Assembly (NCBI RefSeq): GCF_011745145.1 | Contig: NZ_CP050191.1 | Location: 5,006,325 to 5,070,324, forward strand | DNA: 64,000 nt | From: Mycobacterium sp. DL440 | GTDB lineage: Bacteria; Actinomycetota; Actinomycetes; Mycobacteriales; Mycobacteriaceae | Direction of reading: 5' to 3' | Part shown: in pieces, positions 53,664 to 62,144 of the stretch | Layout of the letters: each line of letters opens with the position of its first letter | How positions within the stretch are numbered: position 1 is the first letter of the stretch | Notes under the pieces: model-generated | The model's input: the letters and a program-made list of their open reading frames with translations, nothing else | Database searches by the model: none | Told to the model about the DNA's origin: nothing | Made by a program: the position numbers and the translations under genes

Positions 53664-54471
53664 TGGGGTCGACGGGCCGGCCCGTCCAGCGCGGGTCCCG
53701 ATGCTCGACGTAGGCACGCACACCTTCGCGCGCGTCGTCGTGTGCCATCAACTGCAGGTGTATCTCGGTCTCGCGGGCGCCGACCCCCGCGCGGTCGAGG
53801 TCATACGAATCCCACAGCAGCCGCTTGCTGGCCGCGACCGACATCGGCGCGGTGTTGACCGCGATGTCGTGTGCCAACTCCAACGCCGCGGGCAGCACCT
53901 GCTCAGCCGGGAGCACGCGGCTGCCCAGGCCCAGTTCGACCGCGCGATGTCCGTCGAACGTGGCTCCGGTCAACAGGATCTCCGCGGCATTGGCCAGGCC
54001 CACCAGCCGGGGCAGCACCCAGTGCGAGTAGGCGTCGCCGACCATGCCGCGCCGGACCTGCACCACGCCGTACCGGGCATCGGCAGCGAAAAACCGGACG
54101 TCGCACTGCAACGCCAGGGTCAGCCCGATGCCGATGGCGTGTCCGTTGACCGCAGCGATCACCGGCTTGTCCAGGGTCCAGGCCGGCACAGCCAGGCCGG
54201 CAGCGCTGAACTCCTGCCCCGGTTCGGTGAACGTCTGCTCCCCCGCGCCGAGATCCGCGCCGGCGCAGAACGCCGGCGGAGCCCCGGTCAGCACGATCGC
54301 CCGGATCGCATCGTCCGCGTCGCACCGCAGGTAGGCGTCGGCCAACTCCTCGCGCATCCCACCACCGAAAGCGTTGCGCTGCTGCGGACGGTCCAGCGTG
54401 ATGATCGCGACAGAATTGTCGACGGTGACCCGCACCGTCCGGTACTCGGGCAGATCAGCGCTGATGGTCAC
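53656..54471 (-). CDS. Enoyl-CoA hydratase/isomerase family protein
   Basis: 271 residues of crotonase fold. VAIITLDRPQQRNAFGGGM, FCAGADLGAGEQTF (first oxyanion-hole strand) and KPVIAAVNGHAIGIGLTLALQCDVRF are family motifs; the helix-9 region GLANAAEILLTGATFDGHRAVELGL contains the usual acidic positions only in part, so hydratase versus isomerase activity is open. GTG 54471 begins ISADLPEYRTV; upstream sequence in the same frame is not conserved. It is divergent from glgX. Confidence 0.83.
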   Translation of the reverse strand: MTISADLPEYRTVRVTVDNSVAIITLDRPQQRNAFGGGMREELADAYLRCDADDAIRAIVLTGAPPAFCAGADLGAGEQTFTEPGQEFSAAGLAVPAWTLDKPVIAAVNGHAIGIGLTLALQCDVRFFAADARYGVVQVRRGMVGDAYSHWVLPRLVGLANAAEILLTGATFDGHRAVELGLGSRVLPAEQVLPAALELAHDIAVNTAPMSVAASKRLLWDSYDLDRAGVGARETEIHLQLMAHDDAREGVRAYVEHRDPRWTGRPVDPTK

Positions 54472-54534
54472 GGCTGACTGTACCGCCGCAGATTCACCCG
54501 GCCGCAGGTCCCCGAGCGCCGTATCGTCGATTTT

Positions 54535-56685
54535 GTGACCTCCACGGATCAAGCTGACCGAAGCGCGCTGGAAACGTGGCGGGGCAAGCCCTACCCGCTG
54601 GGGGCGACCTATGACGGCTCGGGTACCAATTTCGCGTTGTTCAGCGAGGTGGCCGACCGGGTCGAACTGTGCCTGTTCGATCCCGACGACTCCGGAGCGC
54701 TGCGGGAGACCCGGGTGACGCTGCCCGAGGTCGACGGATTCGTCTGGCACGGCTTCATTCCCGGGATCGAGCCGGGCCAGCGCTACGGCTACCGGGTGCA
54801 CGGCCCCTACGATCCGGCGTCCGGGCAGCGCTGCAACCCGAACAAGCTCGTGCTCGACCCGTATGCCAAGGCCATCGAAGGTGCCTTCGACTGGGATCAG
54901 CCGCTCTTCTCGTACAACTTCGACGACCCGGACAGCCGCAACGACGACGATTCTGCGCCCAACATGCCGAAAGCCGTGGTGATCAATCCGTACTTCGACT
55001 GGGGCGTCGACCACCCGCCCAGTCACGAGTACGCCGACACCGTCATCTACGAAGCTCACGTCAAGGGCCTCACCCAGACCCACCCGGACATTCCCGAGCA
55101 GCTACGCGGAACCTATGCGGCTGTCGCACACCCGGTCATCGTCGAACATCTGAAAGCACTGCGGGTCAATGCGATCGAGCTGATGCCAGTGCACCACTTC
55201 GTGGATGATTCCACGCTCGCCGCCGCGGGTTTGTCGAACTACTGGGGGTACAACACGATCGGGTTCCTGGCACCGGAACCGCGCTACAGTTCGGCCGGTA
55301 CCCCCGGCGGCCACGTCCAGGAATTCAAGGCCATGGTGCGCGAACTGCACGCCAACGGCATCGAGGTGATCCTCGACGTCGTCTACAACCACACCGCCGA
55401 GGGCAACCACCTCGGGCCGACGCTGTCGATGCGCGGTATCGACAACGCCGCCTACTACCGACTGGTCGACGACGACAAGCGGTATTACATGGACTACACC
55501 GGTACCGGCAACAGTCTCAACGTCGGCCATCCCCATTCGCTGCAACTGATCATGGACTCGTTGCGCTACTGGGTCACCGAGATGCATGTCGACGGGTTTC
55601 GCTTCGACCTGGCCGCCACGCTGGCCCGCGAGTTCTATGACGTGGACCGGCTGAGCGCCTTCTTCGAACTGGTGCAACAGGATCCGATCGTCAGCCAGGT
55701 CAAGCTGATCGCCGAGCCGTGGGATGTCGGGCCAGGCGGCTACCAGGTGGGCAACTTCCCGCCGCAGTGGACGGAGTGGAACGGCAAGTTCCGCGACACC
55801 GTACGCGACTATTGGCGCGGCGAGCCGGCCACGCTGGACGAGTTCGCCTACCGGTTGACCGGTTCAGCGGATCTGTACGAGCAGACCGGCCGTCGACCGT
55901 TCGCCTCGATCAACTTCGTCACCGCTCATGACGGCTTCACGTTGCGTGACCTGGTGTCCTACAACGAAAAACACAACCAGGCCAACGGCGAGGACAACCG
56001 CGACGGGGAGAGCAACAACAAGTCGTGGAACTGCGGAGCCGAAGGTCCGTCGGAGGATCCGGAGATCACCACGCTGCGCGCCCGGCAGCAACGCAACTTC
56101 CTAGCCACTCTGCTGCTCTCCCAGGGGGTGCCGATGCTCTCGCACGGCGATGAGTTGGGCCGCACCCAGCGCGGAAACAACAACGTCTACTGCCAGGACA
56201 ACGACATCTCCTGGATCGATTGGGCCACAGCTGATCTCGACCTGATCGAGTTCACCCGATCGGTGTCGGCGCTGCGCGCCGCGCATCCGGTGTTCCGCCG
56301 CCGCAGGTTCTTCGACGGCCGACCGGTACGCGACGCGGGCGCAGACGGAATGCCCGACATCGCCTGGTTCGCACCCGATGGCTCTGACATGACCGCCGAG
56401 GACTGGGAAACCGGGTACGCCAAGTCGGTGGCCATGTACCTCAACGGGCAGGGCATCGCCGACCCGGATGTTCGAGGCCAGCGTGTGGTCGACGACTCGT
56501 TCCTGCTGTGCTTCAACGCGCACTATGAGCCGATCGAGTTCGCGTTACCACCGGAGCAATTCGGCGCCCGCTGGATTCCGGCGATCAGCACTTCGGCAAA
56601 CTCCACGCGCGACGCGGCCCCGGCCGGCAACACCGTCCGCGTGGATGCCCGCGCCATCCTGGTGTTGCAGGCCGAATCAGATTGA
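54535..56685 (+). CDS. glgX: Glycogen debranching enzyme (isoamylase type)
   Basis: 716 residues. An N-terminal CBM48 domain (GATYDGSGTNFALFSEVADRVELCLFD) precedes the GH13 barrel: DVVYNHTAEG, the nucleophile Asp in DGFRFDLAATL, the acid/base Glu in IAEPWDVGPGGYQVGNFP and AHDGFTLRDLVSYN. It cuts alpha-1,6 branches of glycogen, as TreX/GlgX (Rv1564c) does, but treY/treZ are not adjacent here. TATCGT (54522-54527) stands seven bases before the GTG, so the message is probably leaderless. Confidence 0.93.
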   Translation: MTSTDQADRSALETWRGKPYPLGATYDGSGTNFALFSEVADRVELCLFDPDDSGALRETRVTLPEVDGFVWHGFIPGIEPGQRYGYRVHGPYDPASGQRCNPNKLVLDPYAKAIEGAFDWDQPLFSYNFDDPDSRNDDDSAPNMPKAVVINPYFDWGVDHPPSHEYADTVIYEAHVKGLTQTHPDIPEQLRGTYAAVAHPVIVEHLKALRVNAIELMPVHHFVDDSTLAAAGLSNYWGYNTIGFLAPEPRYSSAGTPGGHVQEFKAMVRELHANGIEVILDVVYNHTAEGNHLGPTLSMRGIDNAAYYRLVDDDKRYYMDYTGTGNSLNVGHPHSLQLIMDSLRYWVTEMHVDGFRFDLAATLAREFYDVDRLSAFFELVQQDPIVSQVKLIAEPWDVGPGGYQVGNFPPQWTEWNGKFRDTVRDYWRGEPATLDEFAYRLTGSADLYEQTGRRPFASINFVTAHDGFTLRDLVSYNEKHNQANGEDNRDGESNNKSWNCGAEGPSEDPEITTLRARQQRNFLATLLLSQGVPMLSHGDELGRTQRGNNNVYCQDNDISWIDWATADLDLIEFTRSVSALRAAHPVFRRRRFFDGRPVRDAGADGMPDIAWFAPDGSDMTAEDWETGYAKSVAMYLNGQGIADPDVRGQRVVDDSFLLCFNAHYEPIEFALPPEQFGARWIPAISTSANSTRDAAPAGNTVRVDARAILVLQAESD

Positions 56686-56705
56686 GCGTCAATTCAAAGC
56701 GTTGC

Positions 56706-56849
56706 TCATCGGTCGGATGTCCCTGCCCTAACCAGGAAGTCTGGTACCTTGAAGATGTAGCAGCCGTGGCCGCCTAAGTAGACGTTGAGCGCTTGTTCGA
56801 TGTCACCGGCCGGGCGGGCTGGGGGGTACGAGCCGAAGAGCGGCGGCAA
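56706..56849 (-). CDS. 47-residue small ORF in a structured spacer
   Basis: Read leftward from a TTG at 56849 to TGA at 56706, the frame gives a peptide starting LPPLFGSYPPARPAGDIEQA and containing LNVYLGGHGCYIFKVPDFLV. Third positions are mostly G/C and the amino acid pattern looks coding rather than random, although it starts with TTG just after an in-frame TAG, with AGGG five bases upstream. It converges with glgX and is divergent from marR. No family is recognised. The evidence is modest. Confidence 0.4.
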   Translation of the reverse strand: MPPLFGSYPPARPAGDIEQALNVYLGGHGCYIFKVPDFLVRAGTSDR

Positions 56850-56870
56850 CTACCCTGCGGCCACGGCTGC
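56760..56870. other. 14-bp perfect stem enclosing 83 nt
   Basis: GCAGCCGTGGCCGC (56760-56773) pairs without mismatch with GCGGCCACGGCTGC (56857-56870); inside, GGGTA (56824-56828) pairs with TACCC (56851-56855). On the plus strand this could be a ~115-nt structured RNA after a TACCTT -10 (56745-56750). On the minus strand it would pair the leader of the 47-residue ORF with its coding part, a possible translational switch. Confidence 0.4.
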
Positions 56871-56952
56871 GGCGTCTCAGCGGGTTTGCCGCGACGCTTC
56901 CAACCTCATTCAAATCGGTTTCTCATCGCGCCCCTAACATTCACTCATCTTA

Positions 56953-56975
56953 AATACCTCTGCAACAGAGGTATT
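56953..56975. promoter_or_regulatory. MarR operator
   Basis: AATACCTCTG (56953-56962) and CAGAGGTATT (56966-56975) form a perfect inverted repeat with a CAA centre, ending 9 bp before the MarR ATG. Position and symmetry suit autorepression of the MarR-ABC operon. Confidence 0.75.
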
Positions 56976-56984
56976 GTGGAGCGC

Positions 56985-57446
56985 ATGGAAGACCGGAGCG
57001 ATCTTGTCGGCGAGTTGTTCACTGTCGTCGGCCGGTTCCGCAGGCAGTTGCGCCGGTCCACCGGAGGCGGATTCGATGCCACTGGGTTGACCCAGTCACA
57101 GGGCGAACTGTTGCGCCTCGTCGGCCGGCGGCCCGACATCTCGGTGCGGGAAGCCGCCGCCGAACTCAGCCTGGTGCCCAACTCCGCGTCCACGCTGGTG
57201 TCACGACTTGTGACCGACGGGCTGCTCACCAGAACCACCGACGACTCGGATCGACGGGTGGTCCGGTTGCGGCTCACCCCGCCGGCGCAGGCGATCGCCG
57301 ACGAGTCAAGGGCGGCCCGCCGGGCCGCGCTGTCCGCCGTGCTGGCGCAACTCGACGACAGCCAGATCAACGACCTGGCAAACGGATTGGATGTCATGAC
57401 CGAACTGACGCGACTCCTGCACGACGACGAGAAGGGGGAGGTATGA
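56985..57446 (+). CDS. MarR-family repressor of the ABC exporter
   Basis: 153 residues with the MarR winged helix: TGLTQSQGELLRLVGRRPDISVREAAAELSLVPNSASTLVSRLVTDGLLTRTTDDSDRRVVRLRLT (about 30-95), flanked by dimer helices. The ATG at 56985 lies 9 bp after a perfect inverted repeat. Its stop overlaps the ABC ATPase start (ATGA), so drug-responsive control of the exporter is likely. Confidence 0.88.
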   Translation: MEDRSDLVGELFTVVGRFRRQLRRSTGGGFDATGLTQSQGELLRLVGRRPDISVREAAAELSLVPNSASTLVSRLVTDGLLTRTTDDSDRRVVRLRLTPPAQAIADESRAARRAALSAVLAQLDDSQINDLANGLDVMTELTRLLHDDEKGEV

Positions 57447-58276
57447 CCGGGCAGACCCCGGCCATCGACTGCCGGCACCTGACCCATCGTTACGGCACCT
57501 TCACCGCGGTCGACGACCTCACCCTGCTGGTCCATCGCGGCGAGACGCTGGGCCTGCTCGGCCCCAACGGCGCGGGCAAGACCACAGCGGTGCGGGTGCT
57601 GACCACCCTGACGCCGGTGCAGGAGGGCGAGGTCCGGATCTTCGGCCTCGACGCCGACCGGCACACCATGGACATCCGGCACAACATCGGCTATGTCCCG
57701 CAACAACTCTCGATCGAATCAGCGCTGACGGGCCGACAGAACGTCGAGTTGTTCGCGCGCCTGTACGACGTGCCGCGGGCCGAACGCGCCGACCGGGTGG
57801 ATCAGGCACTGGAGTCGATGCAACTGCTCGATGTCGCCGGTGCCGTGGCGGGCACGTACTCCGGAGGCATGGTCCGCCGCCTCGAGCTGGCCCAGGCACT
57901 GGTCAACCGTCCGCTGTTGCTGATCCTCGACGAGCCCACGGTCGGGCTGGATCCCATCGCCCGCGACAGCGTCTGGGCACAGGTCGGCCAGATGCAGGCC
58001 GAGTTCGGGACGACAGTGCTGCTCACCACGCACTACATGGGTGAAGCCGACGCCCTGTGCGACCGGGTGGCGCTGATGCACCATGGCCGGTTGCAGGCGC
58101 TCGGCACGCCCACCGAATTGAAGGAGGAGGTATTGAAGGCCACCGACGCCCAAGCCGCCACTCTCGAGGACGTCTTCCGGCACTACGCCGGGTCAGACCT
58201 GACCGATGCCGGGCACCAACCCGGCGGCATTCGTGAGGTTCGGTCGACCCGCAGGACGGCCCGCCGTGTCAGCTGA
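57443..58276 (+). CDS. ABC exporter ATP-binding protein (DrrA type)
   Basis: 277 residues. Walker A GPNGAGKT (40-47), Q-loop PQQLS, signature YSGGM, Walker B LLILDEPTVGLD and the switch His in LLTTHYMGEADALCDRVALM are all intact; the C-terminal DAQAATLEDVFRHYAG is the DrrA-like tail. It powers export of drugs or lipids with the permease encoded next. The start overlaps marR by 4 bp. Confidence 0.9.
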   Translation: MTGQTPAIDCRHLTHRYGTFTAVDDLTLLVHRGETLGLLGPNGAGKTTAVRVLTTLTPVQEGEVRIFGLDADRHTMDIRHNIGYVPQQLSIESALTGRQNVELFARLYDVPRAERADRVDQALESMQLLDVAGAVAGTYSGGMVRRLELAQALVNRPLLLILDEPTVGLDPIARDSVWAQVGQMQAEFGTTVLLTTHYMGEADALCDRVALMHHGRLQALGTPTELKEEVLKATDAQAATLEDVFRHYAGSDLTDAGHQPGGIREVRSTRRTARRVS

Positions 58277-59072
58277 AGCCCTGGTCCTGGCCCCGCGCGG
58301 GATGCGCCGAGTCCGCGCGATGGCATTACGAATGTCGGCCTTCGCCCTGGTCGAACTGCAGAAGCTGCGCCACGACCGCACCGAGTTGTTCACCCGCATG
58401 GTCCAGCCCGCGTTGTGGTTGTTGATCTTCGGTCAGACGTTCAGCCGGCTGCGCCTGGTCGACACCGGCGGCGTGCCCTACCTGGCCTTTCTGGCACCCG
58501 GCATCATCGCCCAGTCGGCGCTGTTCATCTCGATCTTCTACGGCATCCAGATCATCTGGGACCGTGACGCGGGCATCCTGGCCAAGCTCATGGTGACACC
58601 CGCGCCGGCCTCCGCACTGGTGGCGGGCAAGGCATTCGCTGCCGGGGTGCGCTCGGTGGTGCAGGTGGTCGGGGTGGTGCTGCTGGCCTATCTGATGGGC
58701 ATCGCGATGACGGTCAATCCGCTGCGCATTCTGGCCGCGATGGCCGTGGTGGCACTCGGTGCGGCATTCTTCGCCTGCCTGTCGATGACGCTGGCCGGGT
58801 TGGTGCGCAAGCGGGACCGGCTGATGGGCATCGGCCAGGCGATCACCATGCCGTTGTTCTTCGCGTCCAACGCCCTCTACCCCGTCGACATGATGCCGAC
58901 CTGGCTGCGCTGGCTGTCGACCGTCAACCCCCTCAGTTACGAGGTCAATGCGCTGCGCGGGCTGCTGATCGGCACCCCGACCAACTGGGCGCTCGACATC
59001 GGTGTGCTGATCGCGTCGGCGGTTCTCGGCGTGGTCGTCGCCTCGTTGCTGTTGCGCCGCCTGGTCCGCTGA
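58266..59072 (+). CDS. ABC-2 type permease (DrrB type)
   Basis: 268 residues with six membrane helices of the ABC-2 fold; PALWLLIFGQTFSRLRL, YLAFLAPGIIAQSALFISIFYGIQIIWDRDAGIL and the amphipathic FFASNALYPVDMMPTWLRWLSTVNPLSY are DrrB landmarks. GTG 58266 overlaps the ATPase gene by 11 bp, which fits coupling. The stop codon is the first three bases of a tandem repeat. Confidence 0.88.
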   Translation: MSAEALVLAPRGMRRVRAMALRMSAFALVELQKLRHDRTELFTRMVQPALWLLIFGQTFSRLRLVDTGGVPYLAFLAPGIIAQSALFISIFYGIQIIWDRDAGILAKLMVTPAPASALVAGKAFAAGVRSVVQVVGVVLLAYLMGIAMTVNPLRILAAMAVVALGAAFFACLSMTLAGLVRKRDRLMGIGQAITMPLFFASNALYPVDMMPTWLRWLSTVNPLSYEVNALRGLLIGTPTNWALDIGVLIASAVLGVVVASLLLRRLVR

Positions 59073-59157
59073 CGGCGAGCCGTCGATCGGGTCCTGACGG
59101 CGAGCCGTCGATCGGGTCCTGACGGCGAGCCGTCGATCGGGTCCTGACGGCGAGCCG
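59070..59157. repeat. 25-bp tandem repeat starting at a stop codon
   Basis: Three identical 25-bp units (59070-59094, 59095-59119, 59120-59144; TGACGGCGAGCCGTCGATCG then GGTCC) are followed by a 13-bp partial copy (59145-59157). Each full unit holds the hairpin GACGGC-GA-GCCGTC, so the RNA end has three identical short hairpins and could act as a terminator or stabiliser. Confidence 0.9.
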
Positions 59158-59228
59158 CCCATGCTCCCTACAAGGGAACGATCATTAGAATCGGACGCTG
59201 ACTCGTGAACCGATCGGAGGTTTCACCC

Positions 59229-60038
59229 GTGACTGAGCCACGTTACGAAGTTGTCGCGCGCGAACTTCGGCTGCAGATCCTGCGCCAGGAATATGCCGTC
59301 GGGAGCTCTTTACCGAGCGAGAGCACGCTGTGCACACAGTTCGGAGTGTCGCGGGGCCCGGTCCGGCAGGCGTTGGCCATGTTGAAGAACGAAGGGCTGG
59401 TATCGGTATCGCGGGGTAAGCCCGCGGTGGTGCGCAGCTTCGACACCACCCAGACACTCGACACATTCACACCTTTCACTCAGTGGGCGCGGCTGACCGG
59501 GCGTACAGCGGGCAGCCGGACGGTGGAGGTCGCTCGCCGGCGGGTGACCGAACCCGCCCGCGCCGCGCTGGGTCTCGCCGACGGCGACTTCGTCGTCGAC
59601 TTGTTGCGGCTACGTCTGCTCGACGACGAGCCGACGATGTTGGAGCGAGCCACCTACACCGATGAGGTCGGCTCGTTGTTGTTCGATTTCGACACTGACT
59701 CCGGATCAATCACCGATTACCTCACCTCGCGTGGCGTGCGGTTCGAGTCGATGCGCCACGTACTCGATGCGGTCGCGGCCGACTCAGTTGACCGTGACAA
59801 TCTCGGAATTGACTTTGGCGCACCGCTTTTGCGAGAACGCCGGTGCTCCTGGAATGCCGAGGGGCAAGCCTTCGAATATGCCGACGACCGGTATCGACCC
59901 GATCGAGTTGCGTTCAGCATCATCAACTCACGCACCATCGACCCGCGCGACGTAATGGACGCGTCGGGTCGAGGGCTCGGCCTCACTCGCCCGCAGGCAT
60001 CCGGCTCCAGTGCGGAACAAGCAGGCACATCGAGATGA
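59229..60038 (+). CDS. GntR/HutC-type regulator (PhnF-like)
   Basis: 269 residues. The winged HTH spans about residues 8-70 (RELRLQILRQEYAVGSSLPSESTLCTQFGVSRGPVRQALAMLKNEGLV); the rest is a UTRA ligand domain (VVDLLRLRLLDDEPTMLERATY, RRCSWNAEGQAFEYADDRYRPDRVAFSI). PhnF of M. smegmatis belongs here and controls phosphonate/phosphate genes. GTG 59229 has GGAGG eight bases upstream. The convergent neighbours are phosphonate-type genes, which it probably controls. The 3' end overlaps the transporter gene by 56 bp. Confidence 0.85.
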   Translation: MTEPRYEVVARELRLQILRQEYAVGSSLPSESTLCTQFGVSRGPVRQALAMLKNEGLVSVSRGKPAVVRSFDTTQTLDTFTPFTQWARLTGRTAGSRTVEVARRRVTEPARAALGLADGDFVVDLLRLRLLDDEPTMLERATYTDEVGSLLFDFDTDSGSITDYLTSRGVRFESMRHVLDAVAADSVDRDNLGIDFGAPLLRERRCSWNAEGQAFEYADDRYRPDRVAFSIINSRTIDPRDVMDASGRGLGLTRPQASGSSAEQAGTSR

Positions 60039-61296
60039 ACGCGGCAGCGGCAAAGCTGTAGAAGAGTGCCTCTACGCCGAGGTATCCAGGCAGCAGCCCG
60101 CCGAGAATCGCACCAACCGAGCCGCATCCGTTGATCACCCCGGACGCGGCACCTGCGTGCTTGGAGGTGCCGAAGTCGACTGCGGCGAGGCCGTACATCG
60201 CGTCCGCGGCATAGACGGTCAGCCCGATCACGCTGAGCAGCACCACCATCAACCACATGTTGGCACTTGCAGTGAGCGGACCGAACAGCGCCAGCGCGAC
60301 CGTCAGCGCTCCGAGGCTCAACACACAGGGCGGCACCCTGCGTGCTTTGAACATCGTGTCCGAGATCCGGCCGATCAGCACCGGCGCGATGACTCCGGCT
60401 ATTCCGAATGCGACCGGGATGGTGATCGCCTCGAAAAAGCCCGCATCGGGTAGCCGCTCGGCGACGATCACCGGCCCCCACAGCAGAATTGCGTACCGGG
60501 CGGGCTTGAGGAGGAAGTACGACACACCGAACGTGAACACCATGCGGTCTTTGATGACCGTCAAGAAGATCTCCCGCATCGACTTCGACGGTTCGGCGAT
60601 AGCCTCGGCGCCCTGCTCGACGGGTGGCAGTTCTTCGCCGGAGTGGTATTCCTCGATCGGCTCGAGTCCCACGTCGGTCGGCGAGTTTCGTTGGAACAGT
60701 AGGACCATCACGAACACCCCGGCGACCACGACCGCCCCCGTGAAGAATGCGATGCGCCAGTTGTCGAACACCGCGTACGCGACCCAGCCCAGGAACGGTC
60801 CCGCGACCAGACCGCCGAAGGCGTAATTGGTGCTCCACCAGCCCAGCACCCGGCCCCGCTCCCGGACGGAGAAGAACTGGGCGATGTTCTTCAGGGTGCC
60901 GGACCAGCCGGTTGATTGAGCCAGACCCTGCACGATCATCAACGGCACCAGGAAAACCAACGCCGGCAGCAGACCCATGAACAGCGCGGCGATCGCCGAC
61001 ATCGCCAGACCACCGAGCAGGACGATCCGCGGCCCGAACCGGTCGGACACCGAGCCCCACACGAACTGCCCGACCGCGTAGGCGGCCAGGTACAACGCGT
61101 CCAGATTGGCCAGGGTGCTCTTGGTCAACGTGGTGTGCAGCAGAGGATCTTCGAGGATGCCGAGCTTGGCCACCGAGAACGTCTGGCGGGTGAAGTAAAA
61201 GCCGGCGTAGACCAGCCAGGTGACGGCGAAGATCTGACGCCGCCACCGTTCGTACTGCGGCTTGGTGCGTGAGGTGGAGGCAAGAGCGTGGGACAT
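59983..61296 (-). CDS. OPA-family organophosphate/phosphonate MFS transporter
   Basis: 437 residues, twelve membrane helices. YAGFYFTRQTFSVAKLGI is close to the OPA signature of GlpT/UhpT, with Arg for phosphate binding, and LGWWSTNYAFGGLVAGPFLG and MYGLAAVDFGTSKHAGAASGVINGCGSVG are equally typical. OPA proteins exchange organophosphates for phosphate; an enzyme neighbour set for aminophosphonates suggests that kind of substrate. A hairpin (61370-61400) separates it from the PhnX-like gene. Confidence 0.85.
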   Translation of the reverse strand: MSHALASTSRTKPQYERWRRQIFAVTWLVYAGFYFTRQTFSVAKLGILEDPLLHTTLTKSTLANLDALYLAAYAVGQFVWGSVSDRFGPRIVLLGGLAMSAIAALFMGLLPALVFLVPLMIVQGLAQSTGWSGTLKNIAQFFSVRERGRVLGWWSTNYAFGGLVAGPFLGWVAYAVFDNWRIAFFTGAVVVAGVFVMVLLFQRNSPTDVGLEPIEEYHSGEELPPVEQGAEAIAEPSKSMREIFLTVIKDRMVFTFGVSYFLLKPARYAILLWGPVIVAERLPDAGFFEAITIPVAFGIAGVIAPVLIGRISDTMFKARRVPPCVLSLGALTVALALFGPLTASANMWLMVVLLSVIGLTVYAADAMYGLAAVDFGTSKHAGAASGVINGCGSVGAILGGLLPGYLGVEALFYSFAAAAFISMCLLVPHWSRMPAGE

Positions 61297-61369
61297 GGCG
61301 GACTCCTCGCTGCAAGAGATAAGAACATGGAAGTGCTGTCTCGGTAAGGCAATTCATTCGTTCGATCGG

Positions 61370-61400
61370 TGGCCGCCGCGGCAGAATCGCGGCGGCCACA
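61370..61400 (-). terminator. 12-bp hairpin inside the phosphonate operon
   Basis: GTGGCCGCCGCG (61370-61381) pairs perfectly with CGCGGCGGCCAC (61389-61400) around 7 nt. It lies 26 bp after the PhnX-like stop and 74 bp before the transporter ATG, so it may attenuate or protect the upstream message. No U tract follows. Confidence 0.6.
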
Positions 61401-61425
61401 GGTGCGGGAGGGTCGGTCGCTGGAG

Positions 61426-62106
61426 TCAGCCCAGGATGTCGAGCAACGCCGGCAGATCAGCCACACTGTCGATGACGTGGGTGGCGCCGGCAGCCAGCAA
61501 CTGCTCGTCGTTGTGTGCGCCGGTACGCACCCCCACCACAGCCAATGCGCCGGCGCGGACCCCACTGAGCACATCGGAGGCGGTGTCGCCGACCACGACC
61601 ATCTGACGCACCGACTCGGCTCCGGCACGGATCAAAGCGGCCAGCGCCATGTCCGGGAAGGGCCGTCCCCGGAGCCCGTCCCCTGGGCACAACACGACGT
61701 CGGCGAGGTCGCCCCAGCCCAGCGTGTCGATGATCGCCTGCTGCGTCTCGTGAGCGAATCCGGTTGTCAGGGCAGTCTTTACACCTCGGGCACGCAATCC
61801 GCCGATGACTTCGGCCGCACCTGGGATCTGGGTGCACCGGCCTTCTGACACCAGCCGGGCATAACCCGTCTCGAAGGCCTTGTTGGCATCCTGCGCCCGC
61901 TCTTCATTGCCACCGCTGAGGTGCCGGAACACCTCGATCTTCGATTGGCCCATGGTGTCGGTGACGTAGCGCAGCATGTCCTCCCGTTCTGCGGGGGTGC
62001 GCGACAGTCCGGCGTGCTCATCGGCCATCAGGAAGGCCTGCTGCACGAGCCCGGAGTCCTCGACGGTAGTGCCGGCCATATCGAACACGACCAGTTGGAC
62101 TGTCAT
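61426..62106 (-). CDS. PhnX-like HAD phosphonatase-family hydrolase
   Basis: 226 residues of the HAD fold. The nucleophile motif is VVFDMAGTTVEDSGLV (Asp9), as in phosphonoacetaldehyde hydrolase (DWAGT); TALTTGFAHETQQ and MVVVGDTASDVLSGVRAGAL complete the site. It matches the 'phosphonatase-like' clade (TIGR03351) usually found beside an HpnW-type oxidase, as here. It is expected to cleave a C-P bond of an aldehyde phosphonate, the exact substrate being unproven. ATG 62106 has GGAG upstream. Confidence 0.85.
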   Translation of the reverse strand: MTVQLVVFDMAGTTVEDSGLVQQAFLMADEHAGLSRTPAEREDMLRYVTDTMGQSKIEVFRHLSGGNEERAQDANKAFETGYARLVSEGRCTQIPGAAEVIGGLRARGVKTALTTGFAHETQQAIIDTLGWGDLADVVLCPGDGLRGRPFPDMALAALIRAGAESVRQMVVVGDTASDVLSGVRAGALAVVGVRTGAHNDEQLLAAGATHVIDSVADLPALLDILG

Positions 62107-62144
62107 CAGTTTTCTCCTTGAGTTGGTTGGTTCGACAACTGAAT

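Noticed and set aside
54472..55083. 5' extension of the enoyl-CoA hydratase frame over glgX
   Set aside because: The extension is antisense to glgX and has no crotonase homology; GTG 54471 fits the family N-terminus.
59070..59157. Possible CRISPR array (also 51208-51303)
   Set aside because: Units abut without spacers and there are no cas genes, so both are simple tandem repeats.
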